Part shown: positions 26,984 through 36,452 of the stretch, in pieces | Position numbering within the stretch: position 1 is the stretch's first letter | Layout: the number at the start of each line of letters is the position of its first letter | NCBI GenBank assembly: GCA_003611875.1 | Contig: RAYY01000001.1 | Coordinates: 186,001-250,000 of the forward strand | DNA length: 64,000 nt | Source of the DNA: a bacterium D16-56 | Lineage (GTDB): Bacteria > Bacillota > Clostridia > Lachnospirales > Lachnospiraceae | Direction: 5' to 3' | Made by a program: the position numbers and the translations under genes | Notes under the pieces: generated by a model | What the model saw: the letters and a program-made list of their open reading frames with translations, nothing else | What the model was told of the DNA's origin: nothing | Database searches by the model: none

Positions 26984-28981
26984 TCAGTCCGTCACCACCA
27001 CATAACATGCCTCTCCGAAAAAACCCTGTTGCTCCAGCTCCTCCTCGGGCCATTTCGCCACCAGCTCATAAACCTTGTCTGGTTTAAGCGGAATCATCCA
27101 TGGATTTGGATATACCTTCACCGACGGCTCCTCCCTGTCCTGCTTCCCCAGCTGAGATCTATCCCACTCCCGGACAGTCACGGTTTGAGGCATTCTTGTA
27201 CAGCTAAAAGTATAATTTACTTCCTCCAGCCCCTTATAGTTCGGAATCTTCAGCATATCCGCTGTTTCCGGATTGATGTCTAAAGGAGCGCTGCCGCAGG
27301 CTTCCACCCCTGTCATCTCACCGTTTTCCTGCCAGCGCCAGGAATAATTGGCTGGCTGTACCACAAACTCCTGCAGGGTTCCAGACAATGCATCCTGCAG
27401 CCCGATATTCGGAGCCGAGGTCAGAAGAAGGTCATTGTCTGCCAGATTCTCCCCGCCGGCAGAAGCCTGCCTCCCGGAGATATTCTCATCCTCTCCGGCA
27501 GCCTGCTCTCCCGCAACGGCCTCACCATCCCTGGATCCATCTTCTTCCTCTGGATTCCTGCACACCCCCAAAAACAGCCAGATACCCTGATACTCATCCC
27601 GGATTCCGAACAAAAACGGGCGGTCAAGAATCATCTCGGCCATCTCCTCATTTTCAATCATCGCTCCCCTGGCCATGGCCATCATGGTAAAGGCAGCTCC
27701 CTCCACCCCGTTCTCATCCACACCGATATGGGTCTCCTGAATCACATCAGACACCACCAGCGGATCCGGGGAAATCCCTCCAAACTCCGCCTGTCCGTCA
27801 AATATCCGGCCCATTCCCATGGCCTTTAAGGTATCGTTCAGCCGGTAACTGCTCCCAAAATCAAATTTAGGAACCTTCCAAATCACCTTACCACTGACCC
27901 AGTCCTCCTCCTTTACCTCCATGGCATCTCTCAGTGTCTTTGGACTTTCCAGAAACTCCTCCAGGGTTCTGTCCTCATCCGGCAGCAAAAAAATCATCCT
28001 ACATCCATTGTTGGTTCCCAAATAAGACAAGGTACAACCCTCTCCCTTTTTGAAGACGCCCTCCCTTTCTGTCCGGTTCAGATAAGGCACAGTAACCTGC
28101 CCTCCCTCCTCCAGATAAAACACATCCTCCTTCGTCATCTCCTCAGAAAAGGGCTCTGACCATCCTCCATAAAAATACAAGGTATTCACAATAGCCAGAA
28201 GCGTTGCCGGATCCATCTGAAGCTGGGGTGTCAGCACTCCATTGGTCTTGTCTGCAATCCACTCTCCCATCTGCTTCCCTGTATCCGGATTCCCGAAATC
28301 CACCCCATAGGACGATGCAAAGAAATTCTCCGCCGCCAGCCTCTGAAACTCCTCATAGACATTGAGCTGTTCAGAAATCCACAAAGAATTAGCCAGCCGA
28401 ATGGTGCTGCGGTAATCCTCCATTCCATAATAGGCCATCCTTTCCTGCTCTCTCTGACTCTGGTATACATACCATTGATAAAGCCGTCGGCACTGCTTTG
28501 CCAGCTCCTCCTGATCCGCCGTCCCCAGCTTTTCCAAAATCTGATCCGCCGTTTCTCCCCGTGCACCACAGCCTGCCAGCGCCAGAGTATAATAAAGGCT
28601 TAAAGGACTGTAATTCCCATTCCCCTGCACGTCCTTCAGCACCGCGCTTCCACTCTCATAGGCAAACCGGTCAAGACCCTCTGCAAATGCCTCCGAAATT
28701 TCATTCTCAGTCAAAAGCTGATTCCATCCCTCATAATTCTCCGGGGAAATCTCTGCCCTTTCCGGCTCCTGGGCTTCTAGGGTTTTCCCCTTCTCACTGG
28801 TCCGATTCTCCACCGATTCCTCTCCTTCCCTTCCAGACACAGGGGTTTCCGCCACAGAGCTTGTCTCTGTTTCCTGATTCTGCCCTGATATTGTCCCCGA
28901 ATTTTGGCATCCGGCAGCTGCCGATGAAGCCACTGCCGCCGCCAGTATACAGGCCGTAAACCGCTTTCTGCTATTTCTCAT
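26984..28981 (-). CDS. Serpin-domain lipoprotein with an extra C-terminal domain
   Basis: 665 aa. A lipoprotein signal peptide (SSAAAGC, Cys25) is followed by an acidic low-complexity linker to about residue 85. Residues ~90-480 form a serpin: NYSPLSLYYTLALAGCGARG (shutter region), NSLWISEQL, NTLYFYGGWSEPF, WKVPKFDF, and a reactive-centre hinge VDENGVEGAAFTMMAMARGA before DRPFLFGIRDEYQGIWLFLG. A second acidic linker precedes a C-terminal module (~525-665: PANYSWRW, CGSAPLDI, TVREWDRSQLG, VYELVAKWPEE) that resembles unnamed extracellular modules of Clostridia. It is probably surface-anchored and may inhibit a serine or cysteine protease. The small-residue hinge supports an inhibitory mechanism. 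Confidence 0.88.
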   Translation of the reverse strand: MRNSRKRFTACILAAAVASSAAAGCQNSGTISGQNQETETSSVAETPVSGREGEESVENRTSEKGKTLEAQEPERAEISPENYEGWNQLLTENEISEAFAEGLDRFAYESGSAVLKDVQGNGNYSPLSLYYTLALAGCGARGETADQILEKLGTADQEELAKQCRRLYQWYVYQSQREQERMAYYGMEDYRSTIRLANSLWISEQLNVYEEFQRLAAENFFASSYGVDFGNPDTGKQMGEWIADKTNGVLTPQLQMDPATLLAIVNTLYFYGGWSEPFSEEMTKEDVFYLEEGGQVTVPYLNRTEREGVFKKGEGCTLSYLGTNNGCRMIFLLPDEDRTLEEFLESPKTLRDAMEVKEEDWVSGKVIWKVPKFDFGSSYRLNDTLKAMGMGRIFDGQAEFGGISPDPLVVSDVIQETHIGVDENGVEGAAFTMMAMARGAMIENEEMAEMILDRPFLFGIRDEYQGIWLFLGVCRNPEEEDGSRDGEAVAGEQAAGEDENISGRQASAGGENLADNDLLLTSAPNIGLQDALSGTLQEFVVQPANYSWRWQENGEMTGVEACGSAPLDINPETADMLKIPNYKGLEEVNYTFSCTRMPQTVTVREWDRSQLGKQDREEPSVKVYPNPWMIPLKPDKVYELVAKWPEEELEQQGFFGEACYVVVTD

Positions 28982-29296
28982 AGTTTCTCCTCCCTTTCCT
29001 GCCGAACATTGTGGGAATATTTTGCTTCAGCTCACTACAGTATTCCCAACCGTTCATGCTGTTCTGCTCTTGTTTGTTTCAGATAAATACCATACGGATG
29101 GAAAAAACGAATTTATGGAAAATATTTCTTACAAATTATTTACAGCCAAATTCTGTTACGTCTTTTCGAAACATCCCGCAATCGATGCCCTTGCTTTTTA
29201 TAATCCGTCCAGGCTGCCGCACAAGCCTAAATGCGCCTATACTAACGCATGACGCATTCGCTTTAATATCAAGATAATTTTATCATTTTCTGTAAT
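28982..29296. other. Intergenic region upstream of the serpin gene
   Basis: An AT-rich stretch of about 300 nt. No promoter of convincing quality, RNA or small gene was recognised. It ends at dispersed repeat copy C. Confidence 0.4.
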
Positions 29297-29361
29297 CAGG
29301 CACTTATGGACGACTTTTTGCGCAAAACGGCATAATTCTGGTTCTGGCTTGTCCGGGTTAG
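29297..29361 (+). repeat. Dispersed intergenic repeat, copy C
   Basis: It reads CAGGCACTTATGGACGACTT, then TTTGCGCAAAACGGCATAAT and TCTGGTTCTGGCTTGTCCGG. It is the same family as copies A, B and D and lies just beyond the stop of the glycosyltransferase gene. Confidence 0.65.
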
Positions 29362-29368
29362 ACGCCTA

Positions 29369-30085
29369 TCACTGAAAGGCCACCATCTGAGAGGCCACAG
29401 TCTCTGCCTCCTCCTTTGAAAAATATCCGCATGCCTCCATTCGCTTCAGCACCTGATACTGCCGCCTCTCTGCCAGCTCCTGGTTCTTTGTGGGTGCATA
29501 CCGGCTCGGTGCATTGGGAATACCGGCCAGAAGGGTACATTCATACTCATCCATCATTTCCGGTTCCTTATCAAAATAGCCTCGGCTGGCATCGCCGGCT
29601 GTGTAATAGCCATCACCAAAATAAATGCTGTTCACATACAGCTCTAAAATCTCATTCTTGCTGTACTTTTCCTCCAGCTCAAAAGCCATAAAAACTTCAG
29701 CGATCTTCCGGGTCATCTTCTTTTCATTGCTGAAATATAGGTTCTTGGCAAGCTGCTGGGTAATCGTGCTTCCGCCTTCCACATAGCGTCCTGCCTGTAT
29801 ATCATGAAGAACCGCCCGTCCAATCGCAATCGGGTCAATCCCAAAATGGCTGTAAAAGCGGTGATCCTCCACAGAAATCACCGCATTTTTGTAAACATCC
29901 GGCAAATCCTCTAATGTGGTATAGCCCTCCTTCTTCTGTACAGAGGCAACCTTTTCCTCCAGGCTCATCTCCCCTACTGCATTTCGATACAGTTCATACC
30001 CCTTCCCGACAACGGTGAACCCGCTCAGAAACATTACACTTAAAATTAACAAAACAACAGATCGAAAAAGCTTATGTACTCTCAT
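29369..30085 (-). CDS. Monofunctional peptidoglycan glycosyltransferase (GT51)
   Basis: About 238 aa from ATG 30085 (MRVHKLFRS), which follows a G-rich ribosome site. Upstream in-frame codons lack one. One N-terminal membrane anchor (VVLLILSVMFLSGFTVV) is followed by the GT51 motifs: AVISVEDHRFYSHFGID (catalytic Glu), GGSTITQQLAKNLYF, RKIAEVFMAFELEEKYSKNEILELYVNSIYFG and YECTLLAGIPNAPSRYAP. There is no transpeptidase domain, so it only polymerises lipid II glycan strands at the outer face of the membrane. It stands alone. Confidence 0.92.
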   Translation of the reverse strand: MRVHKLFRSVVLLILSVMFLSGFTVVGKGYELYRNAVGEMSLEEKVASVQKKEGYTTLEDLPDVYKNAVISVEDHRFYSHFGIDPIAIGRAVLHDIQAGRYVEGGSTITQQLAKNLYFSNEKKMTRKIAEVFMAFELEEKYSKNEILELYVNSIYFGDGYYTAGDASRGYFDKEPEMMDEYECTLLAGIPNAPSRYAPTKNQELAERRQYQVLKRMEACGYFSKEEAETVASQMVAFQ

Positions 30086-30417
30086 GGTATCACCGCCCCT
30101 TTCCTTTTCCCTATGGAAAAAATATTCCGAAATAACTGAAATCTTTCCTGTAATTTCTTCTGTTTTTTCAAGATGATACCAGTATATCACAAAAATATTG
30201 ATAAGACTTTAATGATACCTTAGAGAATACTGAACATTTTTCGACAATTCTAACGATTTTCTTACAAAGCCTTTTATGGATGCTGTTTTTTACTTTTCCA
30301 GATAACTTTTCTTGCCATTATATCTACTGTAATTTAACAAGTCGATTATAGCATGGCTTGATTTTTATAAAAAATCAATAAAATCATCTTCCACAATTAT
30401 TCCCGATTCTCTCTGCC

Positions 30418-31803
30418 TCAGCCAATGTCCCCGCCGCAGGCATCCTTTTTCAGCGTCCCCAGCTCCTTCAGCACACCTGCCACGATCCCGGTTGCCAGCA
30501 GAAAGGTAAACACATCTGCCAACGGCTGGGCAATCTGAACCCCCAATACGCCAAAAAATCCCGGAAATACCAAAAGAGACGGGATCAAAAACAACCCCTG
30601 CCTCCCCATGGCCACCAGAGAAGCCCGAAAACCATATCCAATGGACTGAGTCAGCATATTCACCATAATCACCCACGCCTGAATCGGCATGGTCAAAAGC
30701 TGCAGCCGCAGCGCCAAGGTGCCGATTCGAATCACCTCCAGATCCTCCCGCCTGAAAGCGGCAATAATCGGACGGCTCAGAATAAACGCCGCTGCTCCAA
30801 AAGCCGTCAGCATCACCACTGCCACCTTCACACAGAACCAGTATGCCTCCAGCACCCTGTCATACCGTCCGGCTCCGAAATTAAAACCGCACACAGGCTG
30901 AAAGCCCTGACCAAAGCCGATCAGACTGGAGTTGATAAACATCATAAACCGTGTCACAATGGACATGGCTGCAATGGCCGCATCTCCGTAAGGACCAGCC
31001 GCAAAATTCAGCACCACTGCCGCCGCGCTGGCCAATCCCTGGCGGCAGAAGGACGGAAGTCCTGCGTGAAGAATTTCCCCGTAGATTTTCCATTGAGGTC
31101 GGAAGCAGGAAATCTGAATCTTAATACAATCTCCATGATAATTACACTGATATAAAAGAATGCCGAAGCTGACTGCCTGGCTGACCATGGTTGCAATCGC
31201 AGCGCCGGAAATCCCCATTCCAAATCCAAAAATCAAAATAGGATCCAGAATCATGTTTAAAATACCGCCTGTGGTAATTCCCACTGCCGCTAAGGTAGCA
31301 TTTCCCTGGGCCCGCAGAATATTGTTCATCACAAAGGAGCACATCATAAAAGGCGCTGCAATCAAAATATAACGGGCATAATCCTGAGCATAAGGCGCAA
31401 TGGTCTCGGTAGCCCCCAATAAATACACCATCTGCCTGGAAAACATGGTTCCAAACACCCAAAACAGGGTTCCTATAATCCCTGCCGTAAAAAAGCCGGT
31501 AGCTGCAAATAGACTGGCCCGTTCCTCCTCCCGGTTGCCTAAGGCCCGGGAAATATTGTTGCCGCTTCCCATTCCCAAGGTAAATCCCACAGCCTGAATC
31601 ATAGCCATAGCAGAAAAGATCACCCCCACGGCTCCTGACGCACTGGTCCCGATCTGACTCACAAAAAAAGTATCCGCCATATTGTAGATGGATGTGACCA
31701 GCATACTGATAATCGTGGGTACTGCCAGCCTTGGAATCAGGCGGTTTACCGGAGTCTCGATCATCTGTCTGTATTTTTCTTCCTTTGTCATTGTCTTTGC
31801 CAC
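30418..31803 (-). CDS. MATE-family efflux transporter (first of two)
   Basis: 461 aa with about 12 membrane segments in two related halves, typical of MATE proteins of the DinF/NorM/VmrA type. The N-terminus reads NRLIPRLAVPTIISMLVTS and NMADTFFVSQIG; the internal repeat has FMMFINSSLIGFGQGFQPV and GFNFGAGRY. It would export drugs or metabolites against Na+ or H+. It is separated by 198 nt from the second MATE unit on the same strand and has its own start region. Confidence 0.92.
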   Translation of the reverse strand: MAKTMTKEEKYRQMIETPVNRLIPRLAVPTIISMLVTSIYNMADTFFVSQIGTSASGAVGVIFSAMAMIQAVGFTLGMGSGNNISRALGNREEERASLFAATGFFTAGIIGTLFWVFGTMFSRQMVYLLGATETIAPYAQDYARYILIAAPFMMCSFVMNNILRAQGNATLAAVGITTGGILNMILDPILIFGFGMGISGAAIATMVSQAVSFGILLYQCNYHGDCIKIQISCFRPQWKIYGEILHAGLPSFCRQGLASAAAVVLNFAAGPYGDAAIAAMSIVTRFMMFINSSLIGFGQGFQPVCGFNFGAGRYDRVLEAYWFCVKVAVVMLTAFGAAAFILSRPIIAAFRREDLEVIRIGTLALRLQLLTMPIQAWVIMVNMLTQSIGYGFRASLVAMGRQGLFLIPSLLVFPGFFGVLGVQIAQPLADVFTFLLATGIVAGVLKELGTLKKDACGGDIG

Positions 31804-31939
31804 GATTATATTTCCTCCCTGTTATACTCAAGAGCATCCTTATTGCAAATTACAAAATAAATTAAAATAAATCATTAAGTATAATCTTTTCCAAATAAAT
31901 TTGGCTCACAGGCATATCATACAAGTCCCTATAAAAATT

Positions 31940-31980
31940 TATAAGCTGCCCAGCAAATGGCTTTGTATTACAAGCTTATA
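31940..31980 (-). terminator. Probable terminator of the second MATE unit
   Basis: Arms TATAAGCT (31940-31947) and AGCTTATA (31973-31980). On the minus strand AAATTTTTAT follows. It begins 21 nt after the stop of the small membrane protein gene. Confidence 0.55.
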
Positions 31981-32001
31981 TTATTTCTTGGACAGCTCCA
32001 T

Positions 32002-32367
32002 TTACATCTTTCCGGAACAAGCCCCCAGAAACAGCATCATGCATGGCAATGCCATTATCAGTCCCAGCAGAATTTCCAGAAGGGAAAGGATCTTCCACAG
32101 CTTTTTATCCTTAATTTTTTGATGATTGGACGCCATTTTTTTCAATCCGAAATATCCCACGCACCCGCAGATCACCCCGCAAAAGGGGGCAATGGGACAT
32201 AGAAACAAAAACACTACCCCGGTAAATATTCCCAGGGAGCGCAGGACAGCCACATGCTCCCAGACAGAAATCCTTGAGCAGACCAGCCAATATATTGCAA
32301 TGAAAAACATGATCTGAAAAAGTATCATAGAAAACTTTAACGCCTTTTTTATCCTGTCCTCCTGCAT
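32002..32367 (-). CDS. Small membrane protein of unknown function, coupled to the MATE gene
   Basis: About 121 aa. The ATG at 32367 is preferred because GGAGG lies 5 nt before it, within the last codons of the MATE gene, so the two frames overlap at ATGATG/TGA. Three hydrophobic segments are visible (MILFQIMFFIAIYWLVC, LGIFTGVVFLFLCPIAPFCGVICGCVG, ILSLLEILLGLIMALPCMMLFLGAC segment), with several Cys. The family was not recognised. Tight overlap with the MATE gene suggests co-translation and possibly an accessory role, which is an inference. Confidence 0.7.
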   Translation of the reverse strand: MQEDRIKKALKFSMILFQIMFFIAIYWLVCSRISVWEHVAVLRSLGIFTGVVFLFLCPIAPFCGVICGCVGYFGLKKMASNHQKIKDKKLWKILSLLEILLGLIMALPCMMLFLGACSGKM

Positions 32368-33785
32368 CATTTCCTCCATTCTGCACTTTTAAGCATTCTC
32401 GGAAGCCTTTTTCTTTCTGCCAAAGCGCCCTGACGAAATCCCTGTCCCGGCAGATTCTTAAGCACCCACAAATAATATCCTACAAATACACAGCCCTTGG
32501 CCATGCTGGTCAGGGTAAGAGCCCACCAGATTCCATTTAACCCCAGACCGGTTCTTGTAAGAACCAAGGCCAGGGGAATCCGGGCCACAGTCAGAACAAT
32601 GGTGATCACAGAGGAAGGTAAGGTCTTTCCCAACCCCTGCAAAGCTCCCACAGTCAATAGCTCCAGACACATCGGCATCTGTCCGATTCCCAGAATCACC
32701 AGATAACTGATTCCTAAAGGAATAACCTGAGACTCCTGAATAAAAATCGTAAAAATAAATTCTGCCCCAAAAATCAGCAGACAGGAGGTAAAGGTTCCCC
32801 ACAATCCAATGACAAGCATGGCAAGCAGATAGCTTTTTTTAACCCGGTCATAAAACCGCGCTCCAAAGTTCTGCCCGGTAAAAGCATTCATGGCCGAACC
32901 AAAGCCCTCTGCTGTCATCCAGGAAATACACTCCACCTGACCGCCTACCCGCTGAACCGCAATGGCCGCATCCCCCCAGGATGCCACCATCTTTGTCAGC
33001 ACCATGGATATTCCCGAATAAAACATACTCTGCAGGGAAGACGGCACCCCCAGCTTAAAAATATCACCAAAATACAGAAAAGGAGTTTTCTTCCAAAGAC
33101 AGATCCGGTCAAACAGTATCTTATCCTGAAACGCTCTCCCCGCCAAAACCAGGGTCACGATGATCTGAGCTGTGACCGTGGCCCCTGCTGCCCCTGCTGC
33201 CTCCATTCGGGGAAAGGGTCCCATCCCGAATATCAAAATCGGGTCCAGAACCATATTTACTGCCAGCCCGGTACAATTAGCTAAAAACGGAGTCCTGCTG
33301 TCCCCTATTGCTGTAAATAACCCGGTCAATGTCTGATTCAGAAAGGGAAACAAGATCAGTCCGCAGGTAATCCGCAGATAGACCTGTGCATCCCACATGA
33401 TCCTTTCACTGCTCAGTCCAAAAAAGCCAATCAGCCTGTCTGCCAGCAAAAGAACGGTTAAAGCATATCCCAAAGCCAGTACAACAGTAAGCTGCAGCGC
33501 CCCCTGCCCATATTTTGCCGCCTTCTGCACCTCCCCTTCTCCCAGACTGTGAGCCACCTTGATCTGGCCGCCCATCCGGGCCAGGGTCACGATCCCGGTA
33601 GAAAACCAGGTATACATTCCAGCAGCGCCCACTGCCGCCACTGCAGAGCTCCCCACTCTTCCAATCCATGCCATATCAGTCAAATTATAAGCTGTCTGCA
33701 CCAGAGAGGTTGCCATGATCGGCAGCGCCAGTCCGGTAAGAGAGCCAAGAATCCTTCCATGAAGCAAATCAATATGACGTTTCAT
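32367..33785 (-). CDS. MATE-family efflux transporter (second of two)
   Basis: 472 aa, about 12 membrane segments. Features: LTGLALPIMATSLVQTAYNLTDMAWIG, GVPSSLQSMFYSGISM, and GGQVECISWMTAEGFGSAMNAFTGQNFGAR in the second half. It belongs to the same superfamily as the gene at 30418-31803 but is clearly a different subgroup. It is translationally overlapped by the small membrane protein gene. A 17-bp tandem duplication (33880-33913) lies in its upstream region. The transported substrate is unknown. Confidence 0.92.
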   Translation of the reverse strand: MKRHIDLLHGRILGSLTGLALPIMATSLVQTAYNLTDMAWIGRVGSSAVAAVGAAGMYTWFSTGIVTLARMGGQIKVAHSLGEGEVQKAAKYGQGALQLTVVLALGYALTVLLLADRLIGFFGLSSERIMWDAQVYLRITCGLILFPFLNQTLTGLFTAIGDSRTPFLANCTGLAVNMVLDPILIFGMGPFPRMEAAGAAGATVTAQIIVTLVLAGRAFQDKILFDRICLWKKTPFLYFGDIFKLGVPSSLQSMFYSGISMVLTKMVASWGDAAIAVQRVGGQVECISWMTAEGFGSAMNAFTGQNFGARFYDRVKKSYLLAMLVIGLWGTFTSCLLIFGAEFIFTIFIQESQVIPLGISYLVILGIGQMPMCLELLTVGALQGLGKTLPSSVITIVLTVARIPLALVLTRTGLGLNGIWWALTLTSMAKGCVFVGYYLWVLKNLPGQGFRQGALAERKRLPRMLKSAEWRK

Positions 33786-33879
33786 TTCTTAATTCATCAT
33801 GCCTTTCTTCCTTTTCTTTAAAATGCAAAACGGGTTATACCAGCACTGTAAGGGCGCCAGGCAGCTACAGGCTTTCTGA

Positions 33880-33913
33880 TATTTTATCTGCACAAATATT
33901 TTATCTGCACAAA
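33880..33913. repeat. Exact 17-bp tandem duplication
   Basis: TATTTTATCTGCACAAA occurs twice in direct succession (33880-33896 and 33897-33913), about 100 nt upstream of the MATE start. On the minus strand each copy supplies a TAAAAT box, so the duplication may repeat a -10-like element. The rest of 33786-34022 shows no gene. Confidence 0.8.
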
Positions 33914-34022
33914 ATAAACGGAGAAGGCTCCTGCTACAAAACCTGTCGATTCCACAGCAAAAACCTTCTTTATTCTCTGCCATATTTTGGCAGTCATTCT
34001 TAGGAGCTGTCTCTTACCCCTT

Positions 34023-35411
34023 CTATGCCTTACCGTTCAAATATTCATGGATCCCCTTGGCCCCATGCTTTCCGGCCTCCATGGCCAGAATCACCGTAGC
34101 TGCGCCGGTCACGGCATCTCCACCTGCAAACACACCGGCACGGGAGGTCTGTCCGCTGTCTGCCTCGGCCACAATACACTTGCGGCGGTTTACCTCTAAC
34201 CCCTTTGTGGTGGAAGATATCAACGGATTCGGCGAAGTCCCCAGAGACATGATCACCGTATCCACCTCTATGGTATAATCGGATCCGGGAAGCTCTACAG
34301 GACGCCGCCTGCCTGACTCATCCGGCTCTCCCAGCTCCATTTTCCGGACGATCATGCCTGTCACCCATCCTTTATCATCTGTCAGAATCTCTACCGGGTT
34401 TGTCAAAAGATGGAACTCCACGCCTTCCTCCTTTGCATGGTGCACCTCCTCCACCCTGGCCGGAAGCTCCGCCTCACTGCGGCGGTATACCACATGAACC
34501 TCTGCGCCCAGACGAAGGGCTGTACGCGCTGCGTCCATGGCCACATTGCCGCCGCCCACAACCGCTACCTTTGTCCCTGCCGCAATAGGAGTGTCATAAT
34601 CCTCCCGGAAGGCTTTCATCAGATTACTTCGGGTCAGATATTCATTGGCAGAAAATACCCCGTTGGCATTCTCTCCCGGAATCCCCATGAACTTGGGCAG
34701 TCCGGCGCCTGAGCCGATAAAAACCGCCTCATAGCCTTCCTCCTCCATCAGCTCATCAATGGTCACAGACTTTCCGATGATCACATCCGTCTCAATGGTC
34801 ACGCCCAGCTTCCTTACATTGTCAATCTCCGCCTGCACCACAGACTCCTTGGGGAGACGAAACTCCGGAATCCCATAGGTCAGCACCCCTCCCGGCTCAT
34901 GAAGGGCCTCAAAAATTGTCACATCATAGCCTAATTTGGCCAGATCCCCTGCACAGGTAAGTCCTGCAGGGCCGGATCCTACCACAGCCACCTTTTTTCC
35001 GTTTTTCTCCTTTGCCGACTTGGGCACAAATCCATGCTCCCTGGACCAGTCTGCCACAAAGCGTTCCAGCTTCCCGATGGAAACCGGCTCCCCCTTGATT
35101 CCCCGAATGCACTGTCCCTCACACTGGGACTCCTGGGGACACACCCTGCCGCACACCGCAGGAAGGGCTGAAGCTTCTGCAATCACATTGGCAGCCGCCT
35201 CAAAATCTCCTGCCTCCACCTGCCGGATAAATCCGGGAATATCAATGGACACAGGACAGCCGCCCATACATTTTGCGTTTTTGCATTTCAGACAGCGGGC
35301 CGCTTCTTCCTGCGCCTCCTCTGCATTATATCCATAACACACCTCTTCAAAATTCCCGGCCCTGACCTTAGGGTCCTGTTCCCTTACCGGTACCTTTTTC
35401 AACATATCCAT
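34023..35411 (-). CDS. nfnB: NfnB: large subunit of NADH-dependent reduced ferredoxin:NADP+ oxidoreductase
   Basis: About 462 aa from ATG 35411 (MDMLKKVPVREQ), 8 nt after GGGAGG. It is related to glutamate synthase small subunits: Cys-rich N-terminus (CLKCKNAKCMGGCPVSIDIPG, CGRVCPQESQCEGQC), FAD motif GSGPAGLTCAGDLAKLGYD and NADPH motif GGGNVAMDAARTALRLGA. The next gene upstream encodes the NfnA subunit, which makes NfnAB (electron-bifurcating transhydrogenase) much more likely than a stray GltD. It balances ferredoxin, NADH and NADPH in anaerobes. The two genes are 66 nt apart. Confidence 0.9.
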   Translation of the reverse strand: MDMLKKVPVREQDPKVRAGNFEEVCYGYNAEEAQEEAARCLKCKNAKCMGGCPVSIDIPGFIRQVEAGDFEAAANVIAEASALPAVCGRVCPQESQCEGQCIRGIKGEPVSIGKLERFVADWSREHGFVPKSAKEKNGKKVAVVGSGPAGLTCAGDLAKLGYDVTIFEALHEPGGVLTYGIPEFRLPKESVVQAEIDNVRKLGVTIETDVIIGKSVTIDELMEEEGYEAVFIGSGAGLPKFMGIPGENANGVFSANEYLTRSNLMKAFREDYDTPIAAGTKVAVVGGGNVAMDAARTALRLGAEVHVVYRRSEAELPARVEEVHHAKEEGVEFHLLTNPVEILTDDKGWVTGMIVRKMELGEPDESGRRRPVELPGSDYTIEVDTVIMSLGTSPNPLISSTTKGLEVNRRKCIVAEADSGQTSRAGVFAGGDAVTGAATVILAMEAGKHGAKGIHEYLNGKA

Positions 35412-35477
35412 TGGCTTATCCTCCCGTTGACCGTCAATCTTGTTTTCTGTTATCTGCAGCTTCACGCCGCTCCTTCC

Positions 35478-36359
35478 TCAGCCACAATGTCCGCAGCCGC
35501 CATGATGGCTGTCTCCTTCTGTCAAACGCAGCATAGCCCGGCCTTCCTCTGTCTTGTAAATCTGCTGCCGTTTCATGGCCTCGTCAAAATCCACCAGATG
35601 TCCGTCAAACTCCGGCCCGTCCACACAGGCAAACTTTACCTGGCCTCCCACACTTAACCGGCAGGCGCCGCACATCCCCGTACCGTCCACCATAACCGGG
35701 TTCATGCTGACAATGGTGGGAAGTCCCAGTTCCTTTGTCAAAAGACATACGAATTTCATCATAATCACAGGCCCAATGGCCACACAGATATCGTACTGCT
35801 TACCTTCCTTTTCTACCAGGTCCCGCAGCACCTCTGTCACCATGCCCTTTCTTCCATAAGAACCGTCGTCTGTGGTTATGTAAAGGTTCTCTGCCTCCTT
35901 CTCCATCTCATGCTCCAGAATCAGCAGGTCCTTTGTCTTAGCCCCCACGATCACATCTGCCTGGATCCCATGCTCTCTCATCCATTTTACCTGAGGATAT
36001 ACAGGAGCCGTGCCCACGCCGCCTGCCACAAACAAGTATTTTCTTCCCTTTACCAGAGAAAAATCCTCCTTCACAAAATCCGACGGCTGTCCCAAGGGTC
36101 CCACAAAGTCCTGAAAAGCATCTCCTGCATGAAGCCCTGCCATCCTCTGGGTAGATGCTCCCACGATCTGAAACACAATGGTCACTGTGCCGTTCTTCCG
36201 GTCAAAATCACAGATGGTCAGAGGAATCCTCTCCCCCTTCTCATCAATCTTTACAATCACAAATTCTCCCGGCTGACACGCCTTTGCCACCCGCGGCGCC
36301 TCCACGTCCATCAGGAAAATCTTCTCGGCCAGCTTCTCGGCTTTTACAATTCGATACAT
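35478..36359 (-). CDS. nfnA: NfnA: FAD/2Fe-2S subunit of NADH-dependent reduced ferredoxin:NADP+ oxidoreductase
   Basis: About 293 aa from ATG 36359 (MYRIVKAEKL), 6 nt after AGGAGG. It belongs to the ferredoxin-NADP reductase fold family (dihydroorotate dehydrogenase electron-transfer type): FAD-binding IPLTICDFD, NAD-binding VAGGVGTAPVYPQVKWM, and a 2Fe-2S site with Cys in GTGMCGACRLSVGGQVKFAC and DGPEFDGH. Together with NfnB it couples NADH and reduced ferredoxin oxidation to NADP+ reduction. It is the first gene of the pair. Confidence 0.9.
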   Translation of the reverse strand: MYRIVKAEKLAEKIFLMDVEAPRVAKACQPGEFVIVKIDEKGERIPLTICDFDRKNGTVTIVFQIVGASTQRMAGLHAGDAFQDFVGPLGQPSDFVKEDFSLVKGRKYLFVAGGVGTAPVYPQVKWMREHGIQADVIVGAKTKDLLILEHEMEKEAENLYITTDDGSYGRKGMVTEVLRDLVEKEGKQYDICVAIGPVIMMKFVCLLTKELGLPTIVSMNPVMVDGTGMCGACRLSVGGQVKFACVDGPEFDGHLVDFDEAMKRQQIYKTEEGRAMLRLTEGDSHHGGCGHCG

Positions 36360-36452
36360 TTTCATCCTCCTGCATTTATCTGAATTAGATTCTGTCAATC
36401 CTTCCTGAGCCTCTGCTTTCCTTAACAGAGTGCGTTTGAAAAGCCATTGTTC

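Noticed and set aside
33977-33993. Perfect small hairpin CTGCCA-TATTT-TGGCAG after nfnB as a terminator
   Set aside because: No U-tract follows on the minus strand and the stem is only 6 bp.
34023-35411. Second glutamate synthase small subunit
   Set aside because: The partner gene upstream is an FNR-type NfnA, not GltB, so NfnB is the better call.
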